NCBI GenBank assembly: GCA_039105265.1
Contig: JAPFFF010000060.1
Span: forward strand, 310,001 to 374,000
Source of the DNA: Tritrichomonas musculus
Taxonomy: Eukaryota; Parabasalia; Tritrichomonadida; Tritrichomonadidae
Reading direction: 5' to 3'
Length of the DNA stretch: 64,000 nt
Below are positions 60,034-64,000 of this stretch, piece by piece. Numbering within the stretch: the stretch's first letter is position 1; each line of letters starts with the position of its first letter. Under the pieces are notes generated by a model. The model searched no databases and had not been told where the DNA came from. It saw nothing but the letters and a program-made list of their open reading frames with translations. A program made the translations under genes and the position numbers.

Positions 60034-61946
60034 GTTTTTAGTCTTTCTAGTGTATAATATTTATATGGAAATATCTCTTTTTGGATATTAGGAATATTAA
60101 ACATAGATGGTAATTGTGATAATTTGCATGATAATATTGGTAATGAATCTCTAAGATGAATCGTTTTATTATTATATTTTATATCTGCCATCATAGTTTT
60201 TGAACCTTTTATGATAGATTTACATAAGCCAAAGTTTGCAAGCATTCTAATATCATATGCTAAATTATGGAAATACACAACTGATTCATCATCTAGATAA
60301 TCTAATAATTGTTTATTACAATCTTCACCTTTAAAACATTTTTTGTGATTTCCATTTGCACTATGTACGACACACATATAAGGCTTGTGGATGCAATGCA
60401 TCCCGGGACTTTGTCCTTGAATACTTGAACTAACATCTGCTTCAAAATCTGCATACCAATAACTTTTTTCTCCATCTTTTTTATTAATCTTTTTCTTAGG
60501 TTGTTCTATTAATTTTGTGCATTGTTCATCATTATAATCAAGGTCAATAAGGTCAATATTACTGTCTACATCTTTATAGAATATTGTGTTTAAAATCTTA
60601 TATTGTCCAAATGTTATGGGTGAAAAATAATTGTTCTTCATTAAAATACGTACTAAGTCAGAAGAGTTAATAAAATATCGAGCTTTAATCCAGTGGTCTT
60701 GCTTATATTCTTTATTATATTTGTCTTCTTCACAATCAGCTAAGTGGTTAATATAATATGTACTAAAAGGTGTTTTCTCTTCAATGAAATAATGTTTATT
60801 GAATACATTCATTGTATGTGTTCTATTTGGCTCAGCATTTTCAATACCTAAATAATATTTATCTTTGCTATTTTTTTGAGACCTAACAGAGCGTTTCTTA
60901 TTTTTGCCATTTGCATCTTCATCTATGAATGATAATTTAATATGCAGTTTGAACTCCATACATAATTCATTTAGTGATTTTTGTGAGAGATATCGTGTGT
61001 TAATTCTTAATCGCATTTTATTTAGTGTAGCATCATCATAACATCCAGTTTGTTGTAAAGCATAAATAAAACAGCAATCATCTAATTCTTTTCTTTGTTT
61101 ACCTTTTTTGTTTACTAGAGATGTGAATATTTGTAATTTTTTAAGATATTTTATAACATTTAAGGGACAATTCTTATTTACTAAATATTGAAAGAAACTA
61201 CCTCCAACGTCCTTATTAGCTTTAAAGTCTTTAAATTCATTAAATCTGACAGCACTAAATAAACTCCATTCTGGTATCTTTTCTGCACCTTCTTCATAAA
61301 AATATTCTGGCACAACATTCTCAATATCAAATATAAAGTGATTTTCGGTAAGATTATTCATTAATTGTTTATATACTTCTGGAGTCAATTGTTTTGAATG
61401 CCACTGACCATCAACTTTAAAAGCTATCTTGTATTTAGCAACAATCGGTAAAGTGTCAATATATTTTTTAAAGAAATCCTTTAATTTTGGCAACATTAAT
61501 TTTCTACCATCATTATCCAATCTTTCAAAATCAATATACCAATATGTGGGAGAATTTTCTAATTTATCCATAATTCTATTTACAATCTCAGATTGTGTTT
61601 TATTTTCTGTTTTTATTGGTTTAGGCTGCTTTGCAGACTCTTCCTCCGATTGTCGGAGGCTGCGAGTGCCCGCAGCGTGCTTTGCAAGTGGTTCATTTTT
61701 ATGTTCTTTTTTGGGTTCTTCTTTAGGTTTTTCTTTATTGTTTTTACCTTTAAAATACCAATATATTGCATCATAATTATCCTTATCACCATCATAACCT
61801 TTATCGAAATATAATTGGTTTTGAATATCTATTATTAATTCTTCATTATTTTCCCATAGTTCATGTGGGTCTCTAGGGAATTTATCATTAATCATTAATT
61901 CCATTAATTCACATAATTGTTCATAAGTGGCTTCTATAAGCTTCAT
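60034..61946 (-). CDS. polB: Family B DNA polymerase, N-terminal and exonuclease part (element C)
   Basis: The N-terminal 200 residues are helical and charged and include a GC-rich insert (LAKHAAGTRSLRQSEEES). Exonuclease motifs are YWYADFEADVS and YFHNLAYDIRML. The N-terminal region also has a domain (ELDDCCFIYALQQTG) corresponding to A's ENYRDNCFVYACIQSG. Interrupted by the DNA transposon; the palm part is at 57221-58832. Confidence 0.88.
61626..61675. repeat. Triple mini-hairpin block in the polymerase gene of C
   Basis: CTGC-TTT-GCAG (61626-61636), CCTCCGA-TTG-TCGGAGG (61643-61659) and CTGCG-AGTGCC-CGCAG (61660-61675). The first two have three-base loops. Read in frame within the charged linker of the polymerase; the most GC-rich patch of the gene. 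Confidence 0.85.
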
Positions 61947-62015
61947 TTTTTAAAAGAATAAAAATTTATAAAATATAAAATTATTTATACCTGTTATTAT
62001 TTCATATAACAAGTC

Positions 62016-62187
62016 ATAAAAGTATAAAAAATAATTGAATTCCAAAAATTGCACCATCGGAAATTATGATGATGGTTCTAAATGAGCGATGTTCATGGGG
62101 GTCGTTTCGTAGCTCGTCAGAGCGGAGAAACGTAATTGGGGGGAGTTTAGGACTTTAGTCCTAAAATCACCACAATTGTACACTACT
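62016..62187 (-). repeat. Right terminal inverted repeat of element C
   Basis: Inverted copy of 43046-43217, nearly identical, ending CAATTGTACACTACT. Followed by the duplicated TGGAA (62188-62192). Confidence 0.93.
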
Positions 62188-63276
62188 TGGAATGGTAAAT
62201 CAGGCAGCAGAACAGGATTTATTGTTGATTGGGCAGAAAAATGGGAAGACAAAACATATAAAATTCACCTAAAGATTGATTTAAGAAGGTTCTTACCATT
62301 ATCCAATATTAAATACCTTCCAGCATTCGCAGGCAAGATTGAACTCCGATTATTCTTTTCATGTGAAGGTATGGTATGTTGTCCTATGGGTCCTGAAATG
62401 TCTTTACAGAATGAACATAATGTATTGTCAACATACTCATTACCAAGCATCACAAATGAATTTACACCATTAAAAGAACCTATTAAAATGTATGCAACAA
62501 AACCAGGAACTGGAAAAACACTTGAAGCTGTAGACAGGACATTTCAAGTCACTAAATATGAGATTACTGAGTGTTCATCTATTATTCCTTGTTTTGGTAT
62601 AGAAGATAATATTTATTCCAGTCTAGTACAAAGATATGCTGACCCAACCCATCCACTAACATTTCCAACCCAAACACTTTCTGTCTATACTACTACTGCT
62701 CCATTAATGAATCCGAATTGTAAATCCACCTGCACCATTACCCCTCGCTTTGTTGATTCCATATTTTGTCTATTTCCAGAAAAACATACCCATCACACAG
62801 TATTTAGGAATCCACAATTTAAGTTATTCCAATTAAACTGTGGTGGGTATGGAAACATTCCTGCTAAAGCTTTCGGTACCACTGTTGAATACCCAGAGTT
62901 CCTTGAATATTGTCAGAACGCAATGAACATGAATGGAGGACAGAGTGGATTTAATAAAGAAGTTGTTGCATCATTAACCAATGACCATCCATACGCACGC
63001 TCTATTGGAAATTATCCTGATGACCGAACAAGTTTCTTTATTGCTCTCCCAACTGAAACTGATAATACATATCAACAGGGATTAACCTCTTTATCACCAA
63101 TTAATTTTGAAATAATTGTAACACAAGAAACAGGTGACAATACATATGCAAAAGATGTTCAAACACCACCTTTAATTTGTCTCTTATTTGATTCATCTAT
63201 ATCTATCTTAGTTCAGCCAAATGGTATGCCACCTTTAGTACGCCTTGGCAATTATGATCTGACCTCAAGGGAATAA
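62188..63276 (+). CDS. Major capsid protein, 3' part (element B), after the C insertion
   Basis: Contains LRRFLPLSNIKYLPAFAGKI as in A, then the second jelly-roll region. Ends VRLGNYDLTSRE, matching A's VRIGPYDLTTPE. The 5' part lies at 42552-43045. Same strand and element as the genes before C. Confidence 0.85.
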   Translation, partial: WNGKSGSRTGFIVDWAEKWEDKTYKIHLKIDLRRFLPLSNIKYLPAFAGKIELRLFFSCEGMVCCPMGPEMSLQNEHNVLSTYSLPSITNEFTPLKEPIKMYATKPGTGKTLEAVDRTFQVTKYEITECSSIIPCFGIEDNIYSSLVQRYADPTHPLTFPTQTLSVYTTTAPLMNPNCKSTCTITPRFVDSIFCLFPEKHTHHTVFRNPQFKLFQLNCGGYGNIPAKAFGTTVEYPEFLEYCQNAMNMNGGQSGFNKEVVASLTNDHPYARSIGNYPDDRTSFFIALPTETDNTYQQGLTSLSPINFEIIVTQETGDNTYAKDVQTPPLICLLFDSSISILVQPNGMPPLVRLGNYDLTSRE

Positions 63277-63346
63277 ATAACAAAAATAATTGCGTCTTTC
63301 TATTTTAATTATATTTTTTTTTATTATCACTATACATAAATACAAA

Positions 63347-63949
63347 ATGACAGAAGAACAAGTTATAGATTTTGTTACGCTCAAAGATTTTGAAAATGAA
63401 TATGAAATACTGAATCAGTACCCCTACACCATTCGTAGAAAGAAAGATCATTATGTCGTGAAGGAAAGTATTAACAAAAGTAATGGATATGTTCAGGTAA
63501 ATTTAAGTGGAAAGCCATATCAAAAGCATAGGATTATAGCCAAACAGTTCATACCAAACCCAAATGACTTGCCTTTCATTGATCATATTTCACGTGACAG
63601 AACAGATTATCATTTATCGAACTTACGTTGGGTGTCAGCAAGTGAAAATAACAGAAATGCTTCAGGAAGACACGGAGTTTCATATGAATTTATAGACAAT
63701 ATTCCAGACGAAGCAATTGTTATTACTCACTATGATTTAAGGAATGAAAGAAGATATTTTGCTGAAAATAAGTATTATTACTATTATGATGAAGATATAT
63801 TCTATGAACGAATAACTGATGATGTTTATAGAGTTATGCACATTAATACAGCTAAAAGTGGTAGAAAATTCATTGCGACAAGAGATATAAATAATAAGCA
63901 AACAACATTCTACATCCATACTTTCAAACAACAATACGGATTAGACTAA
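63347..63949 (+). CDS. HNH endonuclease, NUMOD4-like (element B)
   Basis: 200 residues from the ATG at 63347 (context ACAAAATG). FVTLKDFENEYEILNQYPYT is the NUMOD4-like start; FIDHISRDRTDYHLSNLRW the HNH core. C-terminal extension shared with the C copy (49456-50025). Directly downstream of the capsid gene, as in C. Confidence 0.75.
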   Translation: MTEEQVIDFVTLKDFENEYEILNQYPYTIRRKKDHYVVKESINKSNGYVQVNLSGKPYQKHRIIAKQFIPNPNDLPFIDHISRDRTDYHLSNLRWVSASENNRNASGRHGVSYEFIDNIPDEAIVITHYDLRNERRYFAENKYYYYYDEDIFYERITDDVYRVMHINTAKSGRKFIATRDINNKQTTFYIHTFKQQYGLD

Positions 63950-63984
63950 AAAAATTTTATTATTATTTTTTATTTCTCTACAAA

Positions 63985-64000
63985 ATGCAAGACCAATATA
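63985..64000 (+). CDS. Start of the next gene of element B (runs off the right edge)
   Basis: An ATG at 63985 after TTTCTCTACAAA, the same start context as the HNH gene, opens a frame (MQDQY) that continues beyond the window. Nothing further can be said. Confidence 0.35.

Larger units (their letters stand above)
43046..62187. mobile_element. Element C: Maverick/Polinton, 19.1 kb, inserted in B's capsid gene
   Basis: Ends AGTAGTGTACAATTG and CAATTGTACACTACT are inverted; TGGAA is duplicated at 43041-43045 and 62188-62192. It has its own capsid, packaging ATPase, integrase, polymerase, giant fibre-like protein, HNH endonuclease and small proteins, all divergent from A and B. Its polymerase gene carries a 1.2-kb DNA transposon; the rest looks whole. 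Terminal repeats are almost identical, so it is a recent arrival. Confidence 0.93.
37943..64000 (+). mobile_element. Element B: Maverick/Polinton, interrupted by element C, right end outside the window
   Basis: Genes on the plus strand follow the same order as A in reverse orientation: penton candidate, integrase, ATPase, glycine-rich protein, KHLTGSKRL protein, capsid, HNH. Element C (43046-62187) lies within the capsid gene. The left end is uncertain: it may be 13887, with A inserted near it, or lie near 37956. The visible genes look whole apart from the insertion; the element is older than C. Confidence 0.8.

Overview
The window looks like nuclear DNA of the parabasalid Trichomonas vaginalis or a close relative. 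It is very AT-rich, the few host genes are intronless, and host starts sit a few bases downstream of the trichomonad initiator (TCA-pyrimidine-W). Most of it is built from Maverick/Polinton elements inserted beside and inside one another. No database was searched; family calls come from motifs visible in the translations.

Layout. 1-7.9 kb is host-type: the end of a histidine acid phosphatase gene, a 451-bp-arm inverted repeat, a TKL-like pseudokinase gene, a short ankyrin-family-like fragment and a 204-bp tandem repeat. 8.0-14.85 kb is a graveyard: a piece of a Maverick fibre gene, a Maverick terminus at 8492 followed by a broken SF2 helicase gene, two long arrays of short repeats, remnants of DDE transposases, a second Maverick terminus at 13887 and a decayed tRNA-like sequence. 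Element A (14852-37942, 23.1 kb) is a near-complete Maverick with terminal inverted repeats (TIRs). Element B holds 37943-43045 and 62188 to beyond the window end; its left terminus may be the one at 13887, which would place A inside B. Element C (43046-62187, 19.1 kb) is a second, divergent Maverick inserted in B's major capsid gene with a 5-bp target duplication. C's polymerase gene in turn carries a 1.2-kb non-autonomous DNA transposon (58833-60033).

A, B and C share one virion and replication plan: protein-primed DNA polymerase B, retroviral-type integrase, FtsK/HerA-type packaging ATPase, adenain/Ulp1-type protease (A), double-jelly-roll major capsid protein, penton-like minor capsid candidates, a small glycine-rich hydrophobic protein, a very large fibre-like protein and HNH endonucleases. 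A and B have the same gene order (penton candidate, integrase, ATPase, glycine-rich protein, linker protein, capsid). C is a separate lineage with its own versions.

Points that seem new: short GC-rich mini-hairpins, most with three-base loops, scattered through C's genes; a TAAATG start context shared by at least 15 Maverick genes; a repeated G-[VIT]-Q-T-[EDK] motif in four proteins of A (a near match in a fifth), resembling dynein light chain LC8-binding motifs; a shared AGTAGTRTA terminus with apparent 5-bp rather than 6-bp target duplications; and an origin-binding-type helicase remnant beside iteron-like arrays.
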